A stretch of DNA of 64,000 nucleotides, taken from positions 310,001 through 374,000 of the forward strand of contig JAODTK010005771.1 in assembly GCA_026419785.1 (NCBI GenBank). The letters run 5' to 3'. The first letter of the stretch is position 1; each line of letters begins with the position of its first letter. The position numbers and the translations under genes were made by a program. Source of the DNA: Sclerodactyla briareus. Lineage: Eukaryota > Echinodermata > Holothuroidea > Dendrochirotida > Sclerodactylidae. This document shows, piece after piece, positions 35,423-47,513 of this stretch. The notes beneath the pieces are model-generated. The model was not told the origin of the DNA, searched no databases, and saw nothing but the letters and a program-made list of their open reading frames with translations.

Positions 35423-36119
35423 TCTCGAGTTGACTTGCACAATAAAACCGGGACCCCATATCCTTCTCCTTGCCCGGCTATACAGCAAAAAGAGCAGCAA
35501 AAGAAACTGATGTCTTCCTGTCACACCTTTTCCGAGCGTCTCGTTATGTTAGCACAGAGATTCAATCGATACCCGTGAATCCTGCAGATACTCAATCTCG
35601 AAAGAGGTCATTCCTCATCTCTCTAGAGATGCGCGTTTCTGTTCACTGTACGGATAAGATATCCTACCAGGAACAGCGGGAACCTCTGAGGGATAATACT
35701 CCGACATGTCCAGGCCGTACTTCACTGCTGAAAATGGATGTTTTTCCTTGACAATAAGCTTCGGTGTAACGTGATTATTCGTTTATAACGGTTGCTGTTA
35801 TCAATCAGCCGTCACATACTCTTCGATTAGTGTGGGTGGTTGACAGCTTCGTACTGGGACGAAGCAAATAATAGTTCTCATTTTGGTGTTTGTACCCACC
35901 GATGATCATTACCGAATATTCATAACAAGTGAAAACTGGAAAAGCGCCTGCGGGTGAACCGCCAACATGTTATTCCTTTCCTCAACAACGGAAGGCTATT
36001 ATGGTTATTCAATAAAGACAAGATTCATTTCATATATTAAAAAAAAAGAGACGATATTCATGACAAAGGGGTAGGATTACTTGATGAAGTGATCTTTGTT
36101 TTGGAACTAACTGTATAGT
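35423..36119. other. no recognisable gene
   Basis: The 93-codon plus-strand frame at 35470-35751 has no domain I recognise. It begins directly downstream of the Penelope-like tail and may be chance. Confidence 0.4.
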
Positions 36120-36400
36120 TTGCCTCTCTCAGGTAGTTTGTGGAATGCGGATCCTCGACCTCTTGTGATTTTGGAAATCATCGCCAGTTTTTCGGGGACC
36201 AACTAAACGCCTCACCAATCAACATTGTTGTAATACGAAACATAAGAAGAATTGTGAATATTTCTTAATTCGCACCTCCGGTGGACCTTGGATCATTGCC
36301 AACGTTTTCGACACCATCTGAAATCTGCACCCACACCCACCAAGTTTTCGTGGTACAACCCGGACAAACTCCATTTCTTCGAATTAGTGGAAAGGTCAAA
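36120..36400 (+). repeat. dispersed repeat with GACCTTG and CCACCAAGTTTT motifs
   Basis: GGTGGACCTTGGATCATTG is followed by a CACCCACCAAGTTTTCGTGG stretch and CAACCCGGACAAA. A weaker upstream unit contains CGGGGACCAACTAAACGCC. The same order is seen at 18335 and 44480. Confidence 0.55.
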
Positions 36401-37790
36401 TAGTCGAAAAACTTTTTGACACGAGCAGAATATAAAAGAAACTTCGTCGAGCATATAGTTTATATTTTTTATTTAGTTGTGTTCGTTTTAATAGTTTGGT
36501 CCGACCACTAGCTTGTATACAAACCACATGGTGGGGGCACTTTACTGGACTAACTAACACGTCCATGAACATGATCTTCACAGAATATTATCGTTTATTC
36601 TAGTTTAGTGAAACGGGTCAGGAAGGACAAAATCATCATGAGAGACCCCGAATACACCCACAACATCCCAAAAGAGAAGAACACCCCGAGGGTTCAAAGA
36701 GTTCCGCCCACAATTCTTGAAAATAATCAAAACTGTTTTTGAATGCATTCACACTCTTAGATAGCACCAACATCTCAGGAAGGCATTTCACTTATAAATT
36801 ACTCTCTGTGAGAAGAAATATTTTCCGAACGTCCAATCTACATTGGGGCGTTACCATGAACTTGAGGCAATGACCCCTATTGGTGGTAACTTTGGAAAAC
36901 TCAAAGAAATAGCCGAAGGAAAGGCCCTCGAAACCATGAACAATTCTTAAAACCTGAATCAATCACCACTAATTCGTCTCTTATTACCGATACACATAAA
37001 CGTCTTCCCGTAACGCTTCGCTTTCGTAAGCAGCGGTATAGTTAGTGTTGTTCAACTCGTTCACTATGTGAGGTGGCAACTTCACGAGGCCCCCACAGTT
37101 AACATTTTGCGTAACGTTCACAAAACGTTCACACACGTACGTAATTCGCTATCGAACGTACATTTTCTGTATTACTTGATAAACCAAGAAATATGATAGA
37201 CCTATTCAGCTTGGAATATTCGAGAAAAATAAGCATCAATGATAGGGAAAAATGCTCTTCATCGTTCGATCACCTAATCTACAAGAAGAACGTCAAGTCA
37301 AAATTACAGCAGCAAATCATTACCATTGCTTGGAAGAGAAATGTGATCAGTCACGCGAATTAAAAAAAAAAAAACAGCCGGCCGCAACAAATGTTGTGTT
37401 TCGCCACAGGACTTTCTCCACGAAGTACGATTTTTTTTACCTAATACGGTCGTTTTCAAACGGAATTTTTGGCAACCCGGTAGTTCGTGTATCAGTCCAT
37501 ACACGGATTACCAATGTATGGGTAGCCTCGTGGCTGGGAAGGATGACATGAAATAAGGTTGAACGGAATTATTTTAACAACAAATTGTTACTCATTTCAC
37601 CACACATTTCCTGGTGCTTACTGCAGGACACTCGGTGGTCTTTTTCTTTCACTAACCTCTTTAACTCGTTTAACCTCTAGCGTAACGTTAATGGTAGGTA
37701 GTATCAGTATGTACAATTCAAGAAGGCTATAAATAAAATTACCAACAATCATAAATACTTTATTACAAAATGAAGATCAACCATGACCAT
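36401..37790. other. no recognisable gene
   Basis: Only short frames are present. GTCAGGAAGGACAAAATCATC near 36620 loosely matches 19748-19775, which hints at another dispersed repeat. A 12-A run at about 37362-37373 precedes a short open frame. Confidence 0.4.
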
Positions 37791-37796
37791 TATTTA

Positions 37797-37997
37797 CACT
37801 CTTGAAAATGTTGTGTGGAATTTTAACACACACGTGTCCCTACACACCTCATCATCCTTGTCGTTAAGAATTACACAACACTGTGTGAAGTTGTGTAAAG
37901 TTTAAAACTAATTGTGCAGATTATAACAAAGAATTCTGTATTTCTTACACACCACCGGATTAGTGTGCTAATTCACACAACATTTTTTTTCGAAGTG
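37797..37997. mobile_element. MITE, 201 bp, with TA target-site duplication
   Basis: The left end begins CACTCTTGAAAATGTTGTGT and the right end, reverse-complemented, begins CACTTCGAAAAAAAATGTTG. The similarity runs about 36 bp and includes TTGTGTG and AACACAC/AGCACAC. Each end is bordered by TA (37795-37796 and 37998-37999). Internal GTGTGAAGTTGTGTAAAG phrases repeat the terminal motif. TA duplications are typical of Tc1/mariner-type MITEs. The element has no coding capacity. Confidence 0.75.
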
Positions 37998-38001
37998 TAA
38001 A

Positions 38002-39970
38002 AAGACCACTCAGCGACACCCCCAATTAACCACGCCTAGGTGGCTCTGTTCACATAACGTTACAGGTTACGTAATGTTTTTGTATCCACTATCTTACTAA
38101 CCGTCGATTGTGTAACTCTGTTTGATTATCATCTTAAGATTGTTCTCGTTTACCACAACCGGAGGGCACTACTATCAGATTAGCGATGGATATTTCCGAG
38201 TGCCTCATGAATGATACCCTTAGATTCTAGAGTCATTTTCCTATTATATGTCATGAAGTTTCATGGTTTTTTACGCAAATTTAATAAAGATGCATTGTTG
38301 GGACCCTTTTCGATTTCCAATTTCGTTCAAACATGATCTCTTGATTAGATTTTTCTCCCTGTTCATTCGGAATTATTGGAAATGACTTAGACATATTGCG
38401 AAACTGGTAACTGAGATAAATGCGACTTCCGATTAGTCGCCCAAGTGATCGTTTGTCCTGCGAATATCACCGCGAACATAAACGCGAGCATATAGCTAAA
38501 GTGTTAATCGTGGACACAACCAATATGTTGAGGGTCTTATGGCGCCTTGTTCGCGCGTTACACTTCAAATACTGTCGCCGGTCCCTATCAGCACGGAAAC
38601 TAACGATGTCCCGATGATAAAGGAACCCCCCGACTCCTTTACGGTGCCATATAACTTGTTGAGGGTACAGCCGACGATCCCTTCCCGCTCATGAACGTAA
38701 GCAAACCCTAGATCTTCTCTATGGCCTGAAGATAGCCAGCGCGCAGTATTGAACGCTCCTGACAGACACAGTAGACCGAACAAGGAAAGAGCAAGGCGAC
38801 AGCAGTTGACCCAGATGTCGACTCCTCCGAGGATGTTACTTTAGCTCGCGAGATCAGAACTATTCCAACTCCATCAGGGCTGCGAGGAAGCCATCGCATA
38901 GATCGATGGACTCTCGAGGAATAACCCAGGCTAAGATGGAGGCTGGTACGGTTTATTTTAAAAATTACGGCTGTCCAGTCAGCAGCGGAAAGTGAATGAC
39001 ACTGCAGAAACCCGCAGCCCATCCCTAGGTTATCAACTAGCCCGAAGAGGACATAGGCGAATAGATCTCTCGGCTGGTAGTCTCGCGTTTCATCCCAGCA
39101 ATAAAGCGACGATCGGACAAAGAAGGAAGCACGTGTCTGATGAAGAGCACCTTGGATGGGGTTGACTGCCTCGCTCAGATACCCGATGATTATCATATGG
39201 AAGGCTATCAGGAATGTGGCAACCAGAGAGCCCAAAGATTCCGAACGGAATACGCCCCACATAACCCGGTGCTATCACCTCCTGATTCCCGTCCGGATGA
39301 TATTCGATCCCCTCGACTTCACCATGTTCGTCTGCTGGCTGTGTCTCCATCGCCTTCTTCGTCAGACATTTCCTTCAGGACGAACAGAGAAATGACCATG
39401 AGGTTCCCAATGTATATAGTAATCATCAGCCTCATTATCACTTTTGATCAAATATGAACGCAATCACCACGTGCTATGCGTTTAAAGCCCGCTTTTTCGG
39501 ATCCAATTCTAGATCCATTGCCGTGGTAAATCCGTGATAGTCACGATATGTCTAGGGTCTCCACAATTATTTTTCTCCTGTTTTCTCCATCAAAACTGTT
39601 TCGTGATGTCGTGTGTATTCTGTTGCTGATGTGACTGAGCGTATCAGTGAATAGTATATACGGCCTGTTCGTTTGAGAAGTGAAAACAGAAATTGTTAAA
39701 CGGCTTTATATCTGTTCCCATATAGTCATGTGTTGCATATCGGCTATTACTGTCCCTACACTTCCTTCAGTTTGAATGGTCAAGATTCTCATGCTGGACT
39801 GGAAAAGATATTTGTATGTAACCGCTGATGCTGCATTGGAACCTTTTGACAGTGTGCAGACCTCTTGCCAAGATTGTGTGTTCGGATTCCGTCCTTGATT
39901 GAACGTATGTTCAGTGTCCTTGATAAATATAGTGTTGCCGAGACCTCCAAACGATAGCTATCACTATGCT
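38002..39970. other. gene-free or unrecognised stretch
   Basis: The GC-richer part (38420-39400) holds a 184-codon minus-strand frame (38708-39262) and an overlapping 86-codon frame (39090-39350). The longer one has hydrophobic stretches (LVATFLIAFHMIIIGYL and FAYVLFGLV) but no family I recognise. One such frame is about what chance gives in 64 kb. It is left uncalled. Confidence 0.4.
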
Positions 39971-39977
39971 ATTGTCA

Positions 39978-40061
39978 GATAGATAGATAGAATAGATAGA
40001 TGATAGAAGATGATAGATAGATAGATAGATAATAGATAGATGATAGATAGATAGATAGATA
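39978..40061. repeat. (GATA)n microsatellite
   Basis: GATA repeats with several dropped or added bases. Confidence 0.97.
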
Positions 40062-43000
40062 AGCATTACACATTGGTACTTTTTTGGACATGCTATGATC
40101 TTGTCTTGTCTTGTCCTGGTACTATGCAAACACCAACTAGTGGTTATCACTGGCATAGGTGACAGCACACAACAGGCACAAGCTTATAGAATCGGAGTTG
40201 AAGATGTGAAAGAATTTACAAACACATCACCATAAAACACACCACAAGCCTACTTATTCCTGCATAGTGAGACTAGATTGCATTCCAATCTGAATGTTCT
40301 GGGGCAAAATGACCACTTGAAGACGTCGTATTAACAATAACATGTCGATAGTTAAGTCATTCACTGATGATTTCGTGTGCGGATAGCTATCTGTAACTCC
40401 ACAAAATCAGGAACCCGTAAAGCCAATATGTCGTTATGGAATTATGAACACTTGAAAAGCTGACTGTAGTGAAAAATGAACCGAATAGTATGCTATGGAT
40501 ACAAACACAAGCACTGCCCCAAACCACTGATGTTTTCTCGTTTAGCATTTTTTTTGAAGGGAATATGTTTCCATACTTTACACATATGGTTCAAAGCCAA
40601 ACAAAGCGGGCATATTGCAGAAAAGCCACTGTAGCCACAACTAAACTTATTACCGATTCGCGAGGACCTCGTTCTGACGTTCTCGCTCAACTTGTTTGAC
40701 TAAACTGGTTCCATGCGTATGATGACCTTGGAATGAATTGTATGAATTCATTCCTAAATTTCTCATCTTCAAGTTCATATTCATATCCCGAATTTATTCA
40801 TCCATGCAAGTCACCATGGCTTGAGTATCGTACCGAGACACTGGCGATTAAAAGGCGGGACAACAGGTGCACGTGCCCCAGTCCCGCACATTGGAGGCCC
40901 CCCCCCCCCCCCCGATATTTGGGACACACTTTTAGGGTACAAAACTGTTATAAAGCGCGAGCCACAAAAAAAAGTTTGAATTTATTATTACTGCCATTGT
41001 GTAACGTTAATTGACGCCTTTGCTATTTTATTTTCGTTACTTAATGGACCCGAATTCCGATGATACTATTTCCGATTTGTATTGCAGATGTCCACTTCTC
41101 TTAACTCCAAACTGTTTGGATAAGAAGTATCCGTCCGACCTCGGGGAGGGCCCAGTGACGAACTGATTCAGTTTGTTGAATTATGAAGTTCAGCACTGAG
41201 CAGCGGGAACTTTACTGAAGTTGACATGTACGATGCGATCATCTAAAAGAGTTAAAAAGACACGTTCCCTCATATCGGAATTGCGCTTTTGAAAATGTAT
41301 CTTCTTGTTGGTATCCAAATTGCATGCGGTGAAGGTCATCTCCACAACTTCAGTTGATTAAGTATCACATGAGAAGCATATGTCGTAGCATGCAAGCGTT
41401 GAAGTCATAGTGAAGGTCGTAAAATTACAGGCATTTCAAACCAGTGATGAGAATCCTAAACTAGGCTGCCGATTGCCAACTTAGTAATCTTTAAAGTCGT
41501 CTATGATCCCGTTGGTCACCTGTGGATTTTTCTACGCATATGGGCAGTAGGCACATAATTTCCTTTGTCAACTTGGGCTATACTGATTGTCTCGAGTGTA
41601 CCACCGGACTGTTAATCAAACTTAAGCCTTGGATCGCAACTCTGGCGTGAAATAAGGTTCGGTAGTGCACGCCACAGCAGGCAGACAGTGCATCGACGAG
41701 AGTACGGCGGTGCCCGTCGCACTGCATTGTCCCTCACTCCCCTCAGGCTGGATTTAAGATTTGTGGTGGTCCCATTGCTTTTAAAATTCATTGAAGGACA
41801 ACTGCATGACGAATTTTTAAGAAAGCTAATATATTGCTGAAAATAAAACGGTATGAGTCCTTCAAGTTTGTGCATGGATACTGCCAAGGTCGGAAGCATC
41901 CCATCATGCAATATTAAATGATGTCATACTGGCACAACCCTGCAAACAATCTTTGTTTTTCTATGAAATTCACATATTATTTGCACTACGAAACCATTTA
42001 TTCTTCGCGAGGATTGCTGTATGGCTTGGTAGGTTTTTGAAGGCACGTACTTCGCTCGCTTAAGAGAAAGCCAAACAGAACTAAATGTTGACTTCTCAAC
42101 AAAATGGAACGATAAAATACATTAGCTATCTTCCGATTGTCCAAGTGGTGATGTCATGTGTTATTTGCGCAATTGGGATTCCTCTTCGTACATATGGCCA
42201 ACCTTTGAAAGGGCACTAACTCCCTCGTAGGATCTTCGTATTGAATGGGTTGACCCATAGATACAGTTTTCCAGTCCTCCATGATATAACTTATACGTTT
42301 GTACTAAGCCTGCAGTTTCTTTTAATTGATAACGGCTAGAGTTACCTCGTTCTCCGTAGTTGTTGTTTAAAGATTAGGCTGTCGCCCAGTCATATGGGGC
42401 GCACTATATGATTGTGTGCAATGTCGATACATGAGTAGAATATAACCTCAAAAAAAGTTTTGCTTAAATTCCTGCTTTTAATTGTCTTCAATCTCTACTG
42501 GTTGTTTGCACGAGAGTTGAAACGAAATTGGTCAAAAACATAGTTGGATGCCATTTATTTAACCCTATACACAGCCTAACCGGAAATCCTGCCTCTCTTC
42601 TTGTTCAATATTATACTGTTATTGCAACAATAGATGGAAACATGTAAACACACACCAGTATAATGAGTATTTTCTTTTACACCAGTATAAAGTGTCTGAT
42701 TAAACTAATGTATTTTTGGAGGGAAAATTCGGCGATAATTCATCACATGACCTCATTCTCTCCGGGACTGGATGCAGCCTACAATCTACCATTGTTCGTT
42801 GCGATGCGAAAACATTAAACACATCGCGACAATTAGGCTTTATCACGGCTCCTTTCCCGTAGTAAACGACCGCCCACGCTTCGAGCCCATCCGAGCTACA
42901 TATGGATACTCAGTCAAGCCAGGGGGCATGTATGAGACTTATTTCCAAGGCATATCCTAGCGAAATCAGACGAATGCTGCTTTTTATGTTGCATTTGGAA

Positions 43001-44479
43001 ACATTCTTCCTAAACAGCGGATTGAGAATAGTTACACAAAATATAGCAGGAGTTTCCAACACAATGGAATCAGTTTTGATATCCAATCCTTTCTTAGCTG
43101 ATTCGACTGGTTACATGCATTGTTTTCGGACGTACAGACACTGACAAGCGTACACATACTTGCTGCCTTTCGATTAGATAAAACAGTTTTTTTCACTGAT
43201 TCTTGTCATTGTGATATTGTAGGTTGACCGTATTGCAATGACAGTTGATGAGATGAGCTATATCGGAGAGTGAGAGAGAAAGAGAGAGGGGATGGGGAGG
43301 GGGAATGAGGGGAAGAAATAGAAGGGGGAATTGCCACTGTGGAACATCAGTCCGCACATGTCAGATGTCACAGATTTCCGGTGTTGAGGTGAATGAAAAA
43401 AAAAACCTAATGTAGATAAGGTTGTTGGTGGACTGTAAGGCTCAAGTAAGTGTTACCAAAACATGAATCTAGCTCGTCTCTTGAACGGATATTCATTACG
43501 CCTGTGGGTTCGCAATTTAGGTGAATGTTAGCAATATATCTGATTAAAGAAATAAATCACTAACTATTCCAAGATTCCACCAAACCCACTGAGTACAGTT
43601 ATTTCTGTGTGGAGAAGAATAGTTTAGCTACTCACAGTGATCACAGTTGTTCTGCCCAGATAAGTGCTATCCGTGTGAGTCGTAACTACCTGATGACTGA
43701 TCTAGTGACAGCTTTCCTCTGATATGCGCTGGCATTATGACCTTTCGAGCTGCGGTGTATTATATCGCGTGTTACTACGTCCGACTTGCGCGGGGCGTCT
43801 AATCCTATCTATGGGCTATCTCAAATCATACGATACACTACAGTATAAGGTCAGCATTGACCGGCGACGGAGTAAGTTGCTTGAATTCAGTTCTACTGAA
43901 AGCGTACACTATTGATTTTACTGGTAGATTTTTCAGCGCACAAACGGCATACTTGTAACACGTACGTAACTGTAAATAAAACAAGTTGCGCTAGGACCGA
44001 TACTATCTGAAATGAGCAGACCTATACAGATCCACAACCGCAGGAATGACAGTTCCTGATGCGTTGTAAACTCCTGTTCATAAATTGTCGAATGTAATTA
44101 CTAAGCAACAGACCACTACTCCTTGTTTCTTGTGTGATTTTTTGTTCAATTTCGAGTTCGAAATTCCTTCCCTTTTCCATTTTCACCCGATATTACACAC
44201 ATGACACACGTGGCCAGTTATCAAAAGAATTAGGCAGCCCGAAATTCTGGTAAAGAGTCCTTATCTATAACGTGCATGTTTCTTTATGCCTTCGAATCAA
44301 ATGCACATGCATGGGGACACCGTAGACTTGGAAGTTCCCCTGCAAAAACAGACGGACGTTGACTGACAGGTGGCTTGCATTTATCGATTATTCTCGAATA
44401 ATGCAATATGCTGATATAACGTTTTGTTCGTAAAATTCCTGATATAACTAAATGCTGGCGGGTAAACCGCGGACGCGTC
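40062..44479. other. gene-free stretch
   Basis: About 4.4 kb in which I recognise no gene or repeat family. A run of 16 C lies at about 40898-40913 and a purine-rich GA tract at 43265-43328. A TACACCAGTATAA-like phrase occurs twice near 42655-42690. Short frames (for example 40733-41014 and 41612-41911) have no identifiable motif. Confidence 0.45.
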
Positions 44480-44880
44480 TATCCGGATCCCCCCAGATTC
44501 TTGGGGACCTATTCAGAAAAGCACATTGATCTCCCCTTTTAAACCGCCAGCGACTTTGGAATGCCCCCGCCTCTGTTCTTTCAGGTCCAACTGTATCCAC
44601 ATTCCACAAGTTTTGTTAAATACGACAAAATTAGAAAAAGCATGATTATTCAAATTTGACCTCCCGTTACCTTGAAATGGACCTTCATGTTGTTTTAGAC
44701 CAACCCAGTCCACAACTACCAGTTTTGTTTAAAAATACGACTAAGTTTTTTACAAAAACACAAATTGAATCTCTGGTACCCTTGAGATCCACGTCATGTT
44801 ATTCGGGAACCAACTTTTGTCCCCTCCCACCAAGTTTGTGTACATCTCATAAAGTCAGTATTTTCGTGTAAAACCCGCGA
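44480..44880 (+). repeat. short tandem series, about 110-bp unit
   Basis: Units are marked by AGTTTTGTTAAATACGAC (about 44610), AGTTTTGTTTAAAAATACGA (about 44721) and AAGTTTGTGTACATCTCATA (about 44832), each preceded by a CC-rich phrase (CATTCCAC, CAGTCCAC, CCTCCCACC). TTGAAATGGACCTTCATGTT lies in the central unit. This is the best-preserved example of the repeat also found at 18335 and 36120. Confidence 0.7.
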
Positions 44881-45004
44881 AATAAAGTAAAGCATACATG
44901 CAGTGATGGCCTCTTTCGAAAACCTTTGAGACATTCACTAGGGGCGGACAATGTGTTACCAATTTTTCCGATCATCAAATGAAGCGTTAAAGAATTATTG
45001 CGCT

Positions 45005-45085
45005 AATGGCTGGAGCTTCCGGCGGCGGCGAGACGGCGGCGGCAAGACGGGCGGCGGCTACACCCCCAAAACCCAAATATCCCTG
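45005..45085. repeat. GCC-rich dispersed repeat end, inverted relative to 16798
   Basis: GGCGGCGGCTACACCCCC followed by AAAACCCAAATAT matches the reverse complement of 16801-16866. Both look like the terminus of one repeat family. Confidence 0.6.
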
Positions 45086-45443
45086 GACACTTCCATTTCG
45101 GGGAATATATTATAAATCCCGCCAAGTATCCATTGTGGTAGCGTAGACATAGACGCTAACGTTATCTGAATTTCTAGTGATGTCAACAAAACATGTTTGC
45201 AACTTTTGTGACCTAAGGCCGAGTTATTGGCATTTTAAGATTCTCCTTTGGCCACTAACTAATGACTAGCAATTAGATGAGCAGTCAGTAACAACACCTC
45301 ACTATTCTCTCCTCGTATAAAGCATTCCGCCACTCAACGTAGGAGCAATACCTCAATTCTTCTCTCACCTTGTGTTGTTGAGTTAAACTACTTTTTTGGC
45401 CTTCCCCGTAATTACAATAACAATAGGATGTTTGTTTTCATTA

Positions 45444-46864
45444 TGGGCGGGCCATCGCCGCAAAAAAAGAATTATGAAATCTGAAAAATGAATTGTCTAA
45501 CCCCAATTATTGTCAAATTGGATGTAAGTGAATTGTAAAGGGTCCAAACATTATTGTCACACTGAGAAATATAAATTCTTAAACCCAAAAGTATTGTTTA
45601 ATGAAAATATATTCTCTAACGCCAACAGATATGGCCGAACCTACGATATAAAATTGGTCCAATCCAATTAACACATACGTTCAAACCAATGAACAAATTG
45701 TCAACCGCCACATTTTACTGTTCGCACTCTAACTGATAAAAAACAACTCTCAAATTGTCCTAACTCATTAAAATCCATCATCGAAAACAACTCAATAAAA
45801 CTAAAACGTGGAAAGGATTCGTGATCGAAACAAACATTCGTCGTTGAGATGGAACCTTTGGTATAAGAAACAAAAAAAAAAAAAAAAAATACCATGGCTT
45901 TACCTATCACTAGAATGACTCGAAGCCGACTCGCGGACGCGAACGATAAACGCGATGCAGCATCATGGCTGTTATGACTATTAATACATGTGTCACCTGT
46001 TACTAGACCTATCGTACCCAGCATGCATGCCACGCACTATTTCGACGGCTCGTAATGCCTCTACTTGTGATCCTACACGAGAAAAGACTGTGGTCTTCCT
46101 TCCATTCTTCCTGGTGGCTTCTTCCATATTCATTATGCCATTAAATCGAAATCCCGTGGTTTCACACGGTCAGTTCACAGTATAAAACACTGTACAATCT
46201 CATGGGTCGAGTTTTTCGATTCTACTATAGCGAGGTTAGTGATATGTTAGCGTAGTTACATCGATGAGAAACGTTGGAGTGGTAACCACCGATGGGAAGT
46301 AATCACTTGTTGACATGCTGTACCTAGCTTCATAGACTTTGGTCATGTTTGTGAGACTCCGAATCCATGGAAGATGTTACGTTTTCGATATCAATTTTTT
46401 ACGTTCGCGACAATAAGATTCTTCAGTTTCTATTACAAATGCGGTCCCAGAGTTCGTGTTTTTGGGTTTTGACTGTCAGTTTCACGGAGGGTCTGTTGTT
46501 TTGCAATTTATTCCAATCAATTTGACAATAATTGGTGGCGTTTGAAAATTTATTTATACTAGTTTGACAGAAATATCTTACGCTTAGACAATTCATTTTT
46601 TTTATGTGTGACAATATTTGTTGGCGTTGAAAAAATTATTTTCCTCAGTTTGACAGTAATGATTGGCGTTCGTAAATTCATTCTCATCAGTTTGACAACA
46701 ATGTTTAGCGTTTGTGTTTTCTACAGGTTTGACAGCATTTTTACTGTTTGGAAATTTATTGTGTTCAGTTTGACAAGAAATTTTACTTTTTGATCATTCA
46801 TTTTCATCAGTTTTGGAACATTTCATCGTCTTTGACTTCTTTATTTTGCGGCGATGGCCGCCCA
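45444..46864. mobile_element. fold-back-like element, about 1.42 kb, flanked by TA
   Basis: The left terminus TGGGCGGGCCATCGCCGC and the reverse complement of the right terminus TGGGCGGCCATCGCCGC match and continue into AAAA and AAAGAA. Both are bordered by TA (45442-45443 and 46865-46866). The right arm (about 46425-46835) is a tandem series of about 42-bp modules marked by TTTGACA at 46521, 46563, 46649, 46691, 46728 and 46769. The left arm (about 45500-45810) has the complementary TGTCAAA-type motif at similar spacing (45511, 45555, then weaker). The middle is unrelated and contains a 21-A run near 45871. No transposase is present. Modular inverted arms are the defining trait of fold-back elements. 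Confidence 0.75.
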
Positions 46865-46866
46865 TA

Positions 46867-47120
46867 GTTTATTCATTTTCGGTCAGATGCTATAACATTA
46901 TTGGTTAATGATTCATTATCGGTTGAATTCTTGATTCATTATCAACTGAAAATATTACTTCATTATCGGTCAAATTGGTGATTCATTATCGTTTACAAAA
47001 TAGTTACTTCTATCGTTTGAAGCCATGACTCATTATCAGTTAAAAAGTTTATCGGTCACTTATTATGTCATTATCGGTTGTTAATGATTCATTATCGGTT
47101 AGTTATATCATTATCGGTAC
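46867..47120 (+). repeat. minisatellite, about 21-bp unit, about 12 copies
   Basis: ATTCATTATCGGTT and variants recur near 46871, 46896, 46911, 46934, 46960, 46981, 47007, 47029, 47048, 47068, 47088 and 47108. The motif resembles ATTCATTCTCATCAGTTTGA of the neighbouring 42-bp modules, whose period is twice 21. Confidence 0.88.
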
Positions 47121-47318
47121 ATTGTTTCTGGCGTTAACATGACTTGTTGTTACACGTTGAATAAACCAAGTAGAACTATCCGAAATTTTATTCATTCAAA
47201 TGCTCTCTACCGTTGTGGAAAATCTGAGTTCCCTTCGTCGGTCTCAAATTAGTAATTTCTGCCTGTGGAATTGAAATTGATACAATTCTGTTATATTGCT
47301 GAAGAAAATACGAATTTG

Positions 47319-47513
47319 TTATTTTGCAATTTGTTGGTTTGTTGTTGCGAAGATGCTGTTTAGAAGGATATCGGGTGGGTATTGATCACTTTGAAGTACC
47401 CAGTATGCCCTCATGCATATGCCTGAAGTACCGGTACTGGCTAAAATCAATCCGATTGCAACAATCGCAACAGTGTAAAATATGGTAATAATGAAGTCAT
47501 TCGTTGTCCTCAT
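47319..47513 (-). other. possible type II membrane-protein first exon
   Basis: The 64-codon frame starts MRTTNDF and continues IITIFYTVAIVAIGLILAS, a hydrophobic segment of about 19 residues after a short polar tail, as in type II Golgi enzymes. The context before ATG has G at -3. No downstream exon or convincing splice donor was found. It could be chance in an AT-rich region. Confidence 0.2.

Noticed and set aside
38708-39262. 184-codon minus-strand frame with two hydrophobic stretches
   Set aside because: No family recognised. A frame of this length is expected about once by chance in 64 kb, and the overlapping 39090-39350 frame competes with it.
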